From assembly GCA_900752545.1 (NCBI GenBank), contig CAADVS010000091.1, forward strand, positions 1-27,860: a stretch of 27,860 nucleotides of DNA, written 5' to 3'. The translations under genes were made by a program, and so were the position numbers. Below the pieces are notes generated by a model. It did not search any database. It saw only the letters and a program-made list of their open reading frames with translations, and was not told the origin of the DNA. This DNA comes from an uncultured Collinsella sp. (GTDB taxonomy: Bacteria > Actinomycetota > Coriobacteriia > Coriobacteriales > Coriobacteriaceae). Shown here piece by piece: positions 22,162 to 27,860 of this stretch (position 1 is its first letter; every line of letters starts with the position of its first letter).

Positions 22162-22701
22162 CTATGCGTTGATGCGGCGCACGTTCTCGTATGCGAGCTC
22201 CGAGAGCAGCGAGTAGAGACCCTGGACGTCGAAGCCCTTCGGGAACTCAAGCGTCTTGGTCTCCGTCTGCACGCCTTGGACCTTGTAGTACGGGCTTGTG
22301 ATGTACGCGAACGACAGCTCGGCGTGGTCGAAGCCCATACCGGCCGTCTCGAGGCGCACCCCGACGATGCTTTGGAGGTCGATGGACACGGCCGCTGCCT
22401 TGGCGCCAGTCATGCCCTGGTGGTCGATGAAGACGATTCTGCGGTCCGTGAACAGCATCTTGTCACGCACGAGCGCAAAGCAGCGCGTGAACGACTCTCC
22501 ACGCATGAGATACATGCCATATTGCTGCTGAGCGGATTCGGCCGAAAGCTCAGAGTAGTGCCCCATCACACCCTGCACAACGCCACTAGTGCCTTGACCA
22601 TTTATGGTTTGCTGGTCACGGTCGATTGCATCTTGTACAGCGCTCTGCGCCTGCGACACAGCTGCATTTGCCATGTCCTTCATCATATCTTTCAATGCCA
22701 C
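22162..22701 (-). CDS. Bacterial PH-domain protein in the lysogeny module
   Basis: The 179-aa protein has a helical N-terminus (1-35: MKDMANAAVSQAQSAVQDAI) and a bacterial pleckstrin-homology-like domain at about 60-175, with the typical strand pattern FALVRDKMLFTDRRIVFIDHQG. No membrane segment is seen. The start is GTG at 22701, with AAGGAG five bases upstream. It begins two bases after the repressor stop and is probably translated with it, so it is made in the lysogen. Genes in that position often alter the host, for example superinfection exclusion or defence, but its function is unknown. Confidence 0.75.
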   Translation of the reverse strand: MALKDMMKDMANAAVSQAQSAVQDAIDRDQQTINGQGTSGVVQGVMGHYSELSAESAQQQYGMYLMRGESFTRCFALVRDKMLFTDRRIVFIDHQGMTGAKAAAVSIDLQSIVGVRLETAGMGFDHAELSFAYITSPYYKVQGVQTETKTLEFPKGFDVQGLYSLLSELAYENVRRINA

Positions 22702-22703
22702 GG

Positions 22704-23027
22704 CTACTCCTTCCTTGTCGCCGGGAAAGCCTCGGCGATTCCGTTTGCTGCCGCAAGTAATGCCTTGCGGCCCTCTTTATTCATGGCGTTAAAGAGCGTT
22801 AGTAATTCGCGCTCGGCGCTTCCCATCTGTTCGCCATCGCCCTCTTCGAGATCGAACAGTTCACCAATTGTGCATTTGAAATACCGGGCGAACTCTGCCG
22901 CAGTATCCATATCAGGACTTGTATTTCCAAGCTCGTAGTTTTGGTACGTGCGGTATTTAAGGCCGAACACGCTAGCAGCTTCTTTCTGGGTCAGCCCTGA
23001 ACGCTGCCGTAGGTCTTTAAGGCTCAT
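22704..23027 (-). CDS. XRE-family phage repressor (CI-like)
   Basis: The 107-aa protein has an N-terminal helix-turn-helix (residues 1-58: LRQRSGLTQKEAASVFGLKY, TYQNYELGNTSPD) and a short acidic, helical C-terminus (ELLTLFNAMNKEGRKALL) probably used for dimerisation. It lacks a LexA-type protease domain, so it is not of the self-cleaving kind. It is divergent from a Cro-like gene, with three related operators between them, which marks it as the immunity repressor. GGGGTGAG precedes its start, and the leftward promoter at 23055-23083 drives it and the PH gene. Confidence 0.87.
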   Translation of the reverse strand: MSLKDLRQRSGLTQKEAASVFGLKYRTYQNYELGNTSPDMDTAAEFARYFKCTIGELFDLEEGDGEQMGSAERELLTLFNAMNKEGRKALLAAANGIAEAFPATRKE

Positions 23028-23054
23028 ATCTCACCCCTAACTTAGGATAGTTGA

Positions 23055-23083
23055 AGCATACAAGAAACTTGTACGAATAGCAA
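23055..23083 (-). promoter_or_regulatory. Leftward promoter of the repressor with operator 1
   Basis: On the minus strand TTGCTA (23078-23083) and TATGCT (23055-23060) are 17 bases apart. Operator 1, TACAAGAAACTTGTA (23059-23073), sits over the spacer and the -10 edge. Confidence 0.65.
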
Positions 23084-23093
23084 ACTTTTAGGG

Positions 23094-23122
23094 TTTACAG
23101 ATACAAGAATCTTGTATATAGT
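23094..23122 (+). promoter_or_regulatory. Rightward early promoter with operator 2
   Basis: TTTACA (23094-23099) and TATAGT (23117-23122) are separated by exactly 17 bases. Operator 2, the perfect palindrome TACAAGAATCTTGTA (23102-23116), fills the spacer, so repressor binding would block early transcription. Confidence 0.7.
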
Positions 23123-23132
23123 GCCATTCAGG

Positions 23133-23147
23133 CACAAGAAACTAGTG
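23133..23147. promoter_or_regulatory. Operator 3 of the lysogeny switch
   Basis: CACAAGAAACTAGTG matches the other two operators at 11-12 of 15 positions. It lies between the rightward promoter and the Cro-like start codon. Confidence 0.55.
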
Positions 23148-23161
23148 CAAAGGAGGAAACA

Positions 23162-23386
23162 ATGCTCAACAATCTTGTGTCCGAGCGTAAGCGGGCAGGC
23201 CTGACCAGAGAAGAAGTCGGTGAAAAGATCCACCGCTCCGAATACGTTATCGGCAAGTGGGAGCGTGGCGAGAGTTCACCGCTACTGGTTCCAGACGCAA
23301 TCAACTTGGCAAAGCTCTACGGATGCTCTGTTGACTACCTCGCCGGGTTAGTCGAGGAGCGCACATCAAAAGGCGTAGCGGTCTAA
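23162..23386 (+). CDS. Cro-like XRE regulator
   Basis: The 74-aa protein is a single helix-turn-helix domain (ERKRAGLTREEVGEKI, YVIGKWERGESSP, LYGCSVDYLAGL). It is the first gene of the rightward operon, preceded by AAAGGAGG and the early promoter, and faces the repressor gene. By position it should act as the lytic-phase counterpart of the repressor and bind the same operators. Confidence 0.85.
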   Translation: MLNNLVSERKRAGLTREEVGEKIHRSEYVIGKWERGESSPLLVPDAINLAKLYGCSVDYLAGLVEERTSKGVAV

Positions 23387-23518
23387 ATGTCAGCCGAAGA
23401 GGCCAAACAGAAGGAAGAGAAGCCCAAAACTGCCCGCGAAGTCGCTTTCGACACCATGTGTTCAACGATCAAGCAGGCGTACCGCGAATGGGAGAAAGGA
23501 GAGAAGAAGACGGCATGA
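23387..23518 (+). CDS. Small phage early protein, 43 aa
   Basis: This short frame starts directly after the Cro-like stop (TAA-ATG) and overlaps the next start by ATGA. The peptide is charged and helical (MSAEEAKQKEEKPKT, then TIKQAYREWEKGEKK). GTCGAGGAG at 23351-23359 is too far to act as its ribosome site, so it may rely on coupling to the upstream gene. The tight packing supports it as real. Function unknown. Confidence 0.6.
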   Translation: MSAEEAKQKEEKPKTAREVAFDTMCSTIKQAYREWEKGEKKTA

Positions 23519-23889
23519 GGCAATGGTCTACACGTGAACTTCGTTACCTCGAAGAGCACGCAGGCGAAGGTGCGGCGGCTATTGCCAAGGCCCTGGGGCG
23601 ATCGGTTGATTCGGTCGAGTGGCAGGCGCGGAAGTGCGGCATCTCGCTGCGCAAGCGCAGGCAGTGCCCCCATTGCGGGCAGTGGACGTTTCGACCGCTC
23701 AACCGCATCAACGGCTGGTGCATCGAGTGCACGAAGGAGCTTCACATGGCAGACCTGGCAGAACAAGCGGAGGCCATGAAGGAAGAGGCCTCAAGGGAGA
23801 TCAGGAACAACCGCACGCGCCAGTGCTTCTACAGCGCGAAAAGCCGGGCTAAGAAAAAGAAAAATAGCCACGGAAAAAGCCACGGTTAA
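23515..23889 (+). CDS. Phage HTH/zinc-ribbon DNA-binding protein
   Basis: The 124-aa protein begins with a SANT/Myb-like helix-turn-helix (WSTRELRYLEEHAGEGAAAI, then AKALGRSVDSVEWQARKCGI), followed by a CPHCG...CIEC zinc ribbon at about 50-75 and a very basic tail (KSRAKKKKNSHGKSHG). Such proteins are common in phage early regions and probably bind DNA; the exact role is unknown. The ATG at 23515 overlaps the previous stop as ATGA; an in-frame start 57 bases upstream is inside the previous gene and is not preferred. Confidence 0.75.
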   Translation: MRQWSTRELRYLEEHAGEGAAAIAKALGRSVDSVEWQARKCGISLRKRRQCPHCGQWTFRPLNRINGWCIECTKELHMADLAEQAEAMKEEASREIRNNRTRQCFYSAKSRAKKKKNSHGKSHG

Positions 23890-23923
23890 CCTGACCTGCG
23901 AAAACACCGAAAGGAGAACGGAA

Positions 23924-24208
23924 ATGCAGACAAAAAAGAAAGCGAGCGCCCCCAGCTTCCACACATCGGGCACCCGCTACGTAGCCGCCTCGAAAGAGGC
24001 TGCGACCATCATACCATTCGAGGGCAAGCGCCCGACGGCACAGGAGCAGCTTGAGCGCTCCCAGTTCAAGGCGGGCGTCATGGTCGGCTTCCTCGCGGCC
24101 CTCATGATCTTCCTCGCCGTGCTCTGGCTCTGGGTCATCCCCACGATGGACCAGGCTGTTGCCGACGCCCAGCGAGCCGTGGGCAGCATGGCGGTGCTCA
24201 ATGCGTAA
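23924..24208 (+). CDS. Small single-span membrane protein of the phage
   Basis: The 94-aa protein has one clear membrane segment at about 51-73 (VMVGFLAALMIFLAVLWLWV) after a basic N-terminal region, giving an N-in orientation. It follows AAAGGAG and overlaps the next gene by 8 bases. No family is recognised. Confidence 0.75.
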   Translation: MQTKKKASAPSFHTSGTRYVAASKEAATIIPFEGKRPTAQEQLERSQFKAGVMVGFLAALMIFLAVLWLWVIPTMDQAVADAQRAVGSMAVLNA

Positions 24209-24536
24209 CGACGAGATATACCGCCCCAAACCCCAGAGCAACCAGCTTGAGATCTCCGGCCTGGGCATGGCTGGCGAGCAAGACGTTGCCGAGGCCAAGA
24301 AGTGGATCGAGGCCAACCCCGAGGCGTGGCGGTTCATGCTCTCCAACGCCCGCCGCCTCAAGGAGAAGGGCTACGTGTCGATCAACTACCTGGTGAACAT
24401 GGTGCGCAACGAGCTGCACGTTGGCTGCAAGAACGGCATAGCCCCAGCCCTTGCCCGAATCATGGAGGCGCGGTACCCAGAGCTGCGCGGAGCCTTCAAC
24501 AAGCACCGCAGCCAGAGCGATGGGTTCAGCGAATGA
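24201..24536 (+). CDS. Hypothetical phage protein, 111 aa
   Basis: A soluble helical protein with a central region (KKWIEANPEAWRFMLSNARR, then YVSINYLVNMVRNE) of a kind seen in small phage early proteins beside RusA and SSB genes. I know no function for it. The ATG overlaps the previous gene by 8 bases and its stop overlaps the rusA-like start (ATGA), so it is translationally coupled on both sides. Confidence 0.75.
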   Translation: MRNDEIYRPKPQSNQLEISGLGMAGEQDVAEAKKWIEANPEAWRFMLSNARRLKEKGYVSINYLVNMVRNELHVGCKNGIAPALARIMEARYPELRGAFNKHRSQSDGFSE

Positions 24537-24994
24537 GCTGGCAGCGCACCCTTGCGGCCACGGCGCACATCACCATGCACCCAGCAGAGCTTGTTGGAAA
24601 GCAGCGCCCTATGACCGACTACCGCAACCACCGCACCTACACGCCGACCAAGACGCTCAAGGCCGAGAAGGCCATCAAGGACGCGTTCCGCGCGGCATAC
24701 GGCGAGACCTTCGCCAACCACGACGGCCCGGTCGTGATGCGGATCTCGACCACCAGGCCGCTCGCGAAGAGCAACCCGAAGTACTGGGAGGGCCGCGCCG
24801 ACCTCGGCAAGCCCGACTGGGACAACCTCGGCAAGCTCGCCTGCGACGCGCTCAACGGGATCGCCTTCAAGGACGATTCGCAGGTCGACATGGGAGCCGT
24901 CACCAAGCGCCCGAGGTCGCCATACGGCACCAAACCACGCATAGACATCTACATCGAGTACTTCGTCGAGGAGTACGTGAAGGAGAAGAAATGA
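24533..24994 (+). CDS. rusA: RusA-family Holliday junction resolvase
   Basis: RusA cuts four-way DNA junctions during phage recombination. The 153-aa protein has the family core KPDWDNLGKLACDALNGIAF (93-112) followed by KDDSQV, supplying the conserved acidic residues that bind Mg, and the upstream basic segment around KAEKAIKDAF. The N-terminus is about 25 residues longer than typical RusA; an internal start at Met27 is possible, but the ATGA overlap with the previous gene favours 24533. Confidence 0.88.
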   Translation: MSWQRTLAATAHITMHPAELVGKQRPMTDYRNHRTYTPTKTLKAEKAIKDAFRAAYGETFANHDGPVVMRISTTRPLAKSNPKYWEGRADLGKPDWDNLGKLACDALNGIAFKDDSQVDMGAVTKRPRSPYGTKPRIDIYIEYFVEEYVKEKK

Positions 24995-25308
24995 ACGCCA
25001 AATACTTCGAAGAGAACGGCTTTGAGGACTTCCACGGGACCAAGTTCCACAAAGCGGTGCTCGACCACGCCGCCTGCATCGCGAACAACCTCATGTTCGA
25101 CGCCACGCATCCTGACAACAACGACGGCGAGACGGCGGCAAACGCCTACCACGTGATGATCGCGCTTTGCGAGGCCGGGCTTTCCAGGATCGACGAGAAG
25201 TGCGTCGCCAAGAGCCGCGAGTTCATCGCCGACAAGATCAAGCCCGTCAGCGAGGAAGAACTCGAGTTCGGTCGCGCGTTCCTTGCCGCCGTCCTCGGCA
25301 TCAAATAG
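24991..25308 (+). CDS. Hypothetical phage protein, 105 aa
   Basis: A soluble, mostly helical, acidic protein (MNAKYFEENGFEDFHG; KPVSEEELEFGRAFLAAV) without a motif I recognise. It overlaps the resolvase stop by ATGA and so is part of the same early operon. Confidence 0.7.
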   Translation: MNAKYFEENGFEDFHGTKFHKAVLDHAACIANNLMFDATHPDNNDGETAANAYHVMIALCEAGLSRIDEKCVAKSREFIADKIKPVSEEELEFGRAFLAAVLGIK

Positions 25309-25319
25309 GAGGTAGCGAC

Positions 25320-25523
25320 ATGATCAACGAAGCGACCATCCAGGCGCAGTTCAAGCAGGCCACCGTGAAGGGAAGCGTGGCAACCCTGCAATTCGAGATC
25401 CTGACCGACAACGCCGACGCCTTCCGCATCATCAAGCAGAGCGGCAAGACGGTTTTGCTCACCGTGGCCGAGCAGCAGCAGGCCATGGACTTCGACGACG
25501 AGACGGGCGAGATCTATGGCTAA
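25320..25523 (+). CDS. Hypothetical phage protein, 67 aa
   Basis: A small protein with a beta-rich core (VATLQFEILTDNADAFRIIK) and an acidic C-terminus. It follows TAGGAGGT eight bases upstream and overlaps the next gene by 8 bases. Small genes of this kind often precede the DUF1351 gene in phage recombination modules; function unknown. Confidence 0.75.
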   Translation: MINEATIQAQFKQATVKGSVATLQFEILTDNADAFRIIKQSGKTVLLTVAEQQQAMDFDDETGEIYG

Positions 25524-26499
25524 GGAAACCGAACCGCAGCAGGTCGAGGCCGAGGTCATCGAAGCCGAGGCCACCACGCTTGAGGTCACCTACACCGAGG
25601 CCACCATCGCTTCGAACATGGACGCGTTGGAGGCCCACGTGAAGAAGGTCGTGGCCGACTACGAGGGCGCCACCTACGACCTCACGAGCGCCCAGGCCAT
25701 CAAGGAGGCCAAGCACGACCGCAGCTACCTCAACGGCATCAAGAAGGAGATCGACGAACGCCGCAAGGCCGTGAAGCGCGAGTACAACAAGCCGCTCGAC
25801 GCATTCGAGAGGCGCTGCAAGCAGATCACGGCCATCATCGACGAGTCAACCGACGCCATCAAGGCGCAGCTCGACGAGGCCGAGCAGACGCGCAAGGACG
25901 CGCTCTACTCGCGCCTACAGCAGCACTACGAGGAGTTCGCGGGGCTGCTCGCGCCGGTCGTCCCCTACGAGCGCCTGCATGAGCCGCAGTGGCTCAACAA
26001 GACCTTCGGCGAGATCAAGGCGCAGCAGGCGCTTGAGGCCAAGGTGTCCGACGTGGCCAGAGACTGGGAAACGCTCAAGGCCCAGCAGGAGGCGATGCCG
26101 CACTACGCCGACGCGGAGCGCGAGTTCTTCCGCACGCTCGACCTCGGAGCCGCCTTGAACGCGGCGCGTCTGGCCGACGAGGAAGACCAGCGAATCGCCG
26201 AGCTGAAGGCGGCCATGGCACCCGAGCCTGAGCCGGAGCCTGAACCTGAACCAGAGCCTGAGCCAGAGCCGATCGCAGCGCCCGAGCCTGAGCCGATGCC
26301 CGCGCCAGTGCCAATGCCCGCACCAATGCCGGCACCCATGCCAGCACCGGTCGCGGAGCCTTTGGAGGCGTGGACGGTCGAGGTGCCGAGCGCCACGCGA
26401 TCGCAGATGCAGGCGCTCGCATCCCTGCTCAAGGCGCAGGGAATCACCGGAAGCATCCGCCGGGGCACGCCAGCCCAGGTGGCGGCGAGGATGGAGTAG
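25516..26499 (+). CDS. DUF1351-like phage protein with Pro/Glu repeat linker
   Basis: The 327-aa protein has a long charged coiled-coil region typical of DUF1351 (residues 60-130: SYLNGIKKEIDERRKAVKRE, YNKPLDAFERRCKQITAIID), found beside annealing proteins and SSB in many phages. Then comes a Pro-Glu repeat (about 236-254), a Pro-Met-Ala repeat (about 255-280) and a small C-terminal domain (SQMQALASLLKAQGITGSIR). The linker is coded by near-exact hexanucleotide repeats at 26221-26350, so its length may vary between strains. The family probably takes part in recombination or nucleic-acid handling, but has no proven activity. Confidence 0.8.
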   Translation: MAKETEPQQVEAEVIEAEATTLEVTYTEATIASNMDALEAHVKKVVADYEGATYDLTSAQAIKEAKHDRSYLNGIKKEIDERRKAVKREYNKPLDAFERRCKQITAIIDESTDAIKAQLDEAEQTRKDALYSRLQQHYEEFAGLLAPVVPYERLHEPQWLNKTFGEIKAQQALEAKVSDVARDWETLKAQQEAMPHYADAEREFFRTLDLGAALNAARLADEEDQRIAELKAAMAPEPEPEPEPEPEPEPEPIAAPEPEPMPAPVPMPAPMPAPMPAPVAEPLEAWTVEVPSATRSQMQALASLLKAQGITGSIRRGTPAQVAARME

Positions 26500-26502
26500 A
26501 CG

Positions 26503-27072
26503 ATGGCAGAAGACAAGCACATGACGCTGGCCGAGGCTGTGGCCCAGGTGCAGCGATCCGTGGTGGTGCCCAAGGCACGCTACAACGCCCACGGCAACTT
26601 CTACTACCGCTCGATGGAGGACATCGTGGCGGCGCTCAAGGAGCCGTGCAAGGAGGCGGGCATAGCCTTCACGCTCAACGACAGCATCGTGCAGATCGGC
26701 GAGCGCTACTACGTCGAGGCCACGTGCCGCCTGTTCTTCGAGGACGGCCACGGCGATCCCATGGACGTGACGGCCTACGCCCGCGAGCCTTTGAGCCAGA
26801 AGGGAATGAACGAGGCGCAGGTCACGGGCAGCGCATCCAGCTACGCCAGAAAGTACGCGCTCTGCGGAGCGTTCGACATCGACGGCACCTCAGACCCCGA
26901 CACGCTCATGGGAACCGAGAAATCCGCCGAGAAGGAGCCGCCAGAGTTCGGCCAGTTCATCGCCAAGTGCAAGAGCTGCGGCACCTCCTACGTCTTCGAG
27001 AGCCGCCAGCAGTACGAGCAGTTCAAGGCCAACCCAGGGTGCTGCCCGTCCCCCGCATGGCAGGTCGTGTAG
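26503..27072 (+). CDS. erf: ERF-family single-strand annealing protein
   Basis: ERF proteins anneal single-stranded DNA in phage recombination (P22 Erf type). The 189-aa protein has the family signature VTGSASSYARKYALCGAFDI (107-126) and the N-terminal FYYRSMEDIVAALK segment. At the C-terminus CKSCGTSYVF plus a CC pair form a possible zinc finger that replaces the usual tail. It lies three bases after the DUF1351-like gene and two genes before SSB, as expected for a recombination module. Confidence 0.9.
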   Translation: MAEDKHMTLAEAVAQVQRSVVVPKARYNAHGNFYYRSMEDIVAALKEPCKEAGIAFTLNDSIVQIGERYYVEATCRLFFEDGHGDPMDVTAYAREPLSQKGMNEAQVTGSASSYARKYALCGAFDIDGTSDPDTLMGTEKSAEKEPPEFGQFIAKCKSCGTSYVFESRQQYEQFKANPGCCPSPAWQVV

Positions 27073-27075
27073 GCC

Positions 27076-27423
27076 ATGCAAGACCTCTACGCCGAGCGCA
27101 TGCAGCTCTTCGACAGGCTCATGGACGAGCTTCAGGCGCTGCGCAACAGCGGAAGCCAGTACGCCGAGAACGAGGCCGAGTACCGCAAGGCGCTGCGCAT
27201 CGCGATCCTTGAGGAGAGATCCAAGGGAACGCCTGTGACGGTGATAAGCGACCTCTGCCGAGGCCGGGATGACATAGCCGAGCTGAAGCAGCGCAGGGAC
27301 TGCTCCGAAGCGCTCTACAAGGCGAGCCAAGAGGCGATAAACGTGTACAAGCTCAAGATCCGAACCGTCGACGAGGACATAAAGCGCACCTGGTCGAACG
27401 GGACGGGCGAAGGGAGTTACTAA
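27076..27423 (+). CDS. Hypothetical phage protein, 115 aa
   Basis: A wholly helical, charged protein (ERMQLFDRLMDELQALR; AELKQRRDCSEALYKASQEA), probably coiled coil. It starts three bases after the ERF stop and its stop abuts the SSB start (TAA-ATG). No function known. Confidence 0.75.
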   Translation: MQDLYAERMQLFDRLMDELQALRNSGSQYAENEAEYRKALRIAILEERSKGTPVTVISDLCRGRDDIAELKQRRDCSEALYKASQEAINVYKLKIRTVDEDIKRTWSNGTGEGSY

Positions 27424-27860
27424 ATGTCGATCAACCGAGTGAACATCAGCGGGAACCTCACGCGCGACCCCGAGCTGCGGGCTACCCAGGGCGGAATGCA
27501 GGTTCTTGGCTTCGGCGTGGCGGTCAACGACCGCCGCCGCAACCAGCAAACCGGCGAGTGGGAGGACTACCCGAACTTCGTGGGCTGCACGATGTTCGGC
27601 AACCGCGCCGAGAGCATGGGCCGCATCCTGCACAAGGGCATGAAGGTGGCCATCGAGGGCAAGCTGCGCTATTCGAGCTGGGACAAGGACGGCCAGCGCC
27701 GATCCAAGCTTGAGGTGATCGTGGACGAGATCGAGCTTATGAGCCAGAAGCAGGGCCAGCAAGCGCCGCAGGGATACCAGCAGCAGTACGCGCCGCAGCC
27801 CGCCCCGCAGGCGGCGCCGCAGCAGTGGAACGCGCAGCAGGCCTACCAGCAAGCCCCGGC
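27424..27860 (+). CDS. ssb: Single-stranded DNA-binding protein, 3' end outside window
   Basis: The frame starts MSINRVNISGNLTRDPELRA, the standard SSB opening, and continues through the OB-fold (FGVAVNDRRRN, FVGCTMFGNRAESMGRIL, KVAIEGKLRYSSWDKDGQ) to residue ~110. A Gln/Pro/Ala-rich linker follows and the window ends inside it, so the acidic C-terminal tip is not seen. It would coat single-stranded DNA during phage replication and work with ERF. A GGGAG site lies six bases upstream. Confidence 0.95.
   Translation, partial: MSINRVNISGNLTRDPELRATQGGMQVLGFGVAVNDRRRNQQTGEWEDYPNFVGCTMFGNRAESMGRILHKGMKVAIEGKLRYSSWDKDGQRRSKLEVIVDEIELMSQKQGQQAPQGYQQQYAPQPAPQAAPQQWNAQQAYQQAP

Larger units (their letters stand above)
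20634..27860. mobile_element. Left part of an integrated prophage (or prophage-like element)
   Basis: The order is tRNA-Glu site, serine recombinase, PH-domain protein, XRE repressor, operator region, Cro-like gene, small genes, RusA, DUF1351-like, ERF, SSB. This is a classic temperate-phage integration, immunity and early replication/recombination layout. No structural, packaging or lysis genes are inside the window, so a complete phage versus a satellite or mobilisable element cannot be decided. Confidence 0.85.

Noticed and set aside
20829..22172. Plus-strand 447-codon frame opposite the serine recombinase
   Set aside because: Antisense shadow of a well-supported recombinase; repeated Leu/Ala/Val/His content.
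26221..26350. Sequencing error or frameshift in the hexanucleotide repeat tract
   Set aside because: The frame stays open through the tract and continues into a sensible C-terminal domain.

Overview
The window looks like chromosomal DNA of a high-GC gut Actinobacterium of the Coriobacteriia, most likely Collinsella or a close relative. This rests on the GC-rich codon use, on the gene mix (alpha-glucoside PTS, GH4 glycosidase, several iron-dependent alcohol/glycerol dehydrogenases, a multi-cluster ferredoxin, a MurT-GatD lipid II amidation enzyme) and on the palindromic intergenic repeats. The genus is inferred from general resemblance, not from a search.

Region 1 (1-5417) holds housekeeping and small genes: the 3' end of a sensor histidine kinase, guaA (GMP synthetase, minus) with a clear terminator, a divergent cytoplasmic asparaginase, a small XRE regulator facing an unknown 129-aa gene across a perfect 24-bp palindrome, and ychF followed by a DUF1648-like membrane protein.

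Region 2 (5545-10935) is a sugar-use locus. A PTS EIICB and a GH4 6-phospho-alpha-glucosidase run on the minus strand. Opposite them are a zinc polyol/alcohol dehydrogenase and a GntR/UTRA regulator. The ~350-bp divergent control region carries three TGTCTA/TAGACA sites, one lying across the dehydrogenase promoter.

Region 3 (10986-15447) is redox metabolism on the minus strand: a four-cluster Fe-S protein, an internally deleted glycerol dehydrogenase remnant, an intact glycerol dehydrogenase and a second iron-type alcohol dehydrogenase, separated by hairpin terminators and a large palindromic element.

Region 4 (15959-20301) is a plus-strand gene run: two tandem, uncharacterised paralogous helical-repeat proteins overlapping at TAATG, then a 725-aa natural fusion of MurT and GatD, the two subunits that amidate D-Glu of lipid II.

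Region 5 (20302-27860) starts with a cluster of alternating inverted repeats, then tRNA-Glu(UUC), at whose 3' end a prophage or related element is integrated. The large serine recombinase is antisense and its stop codon lies in the anticodon loop of the tRNA gene. To its right is a lysogeny module (PH-domain protein and XRE repressor on the minus strand, Cro-like gene on the plus strand, three operators, two divergent promoters), then a tightly packed early operon with a RusA resolvase, a DUF1351-like protein, an ERF annealing protein and SSB, which runs off the window. The right end of the element is not in view.
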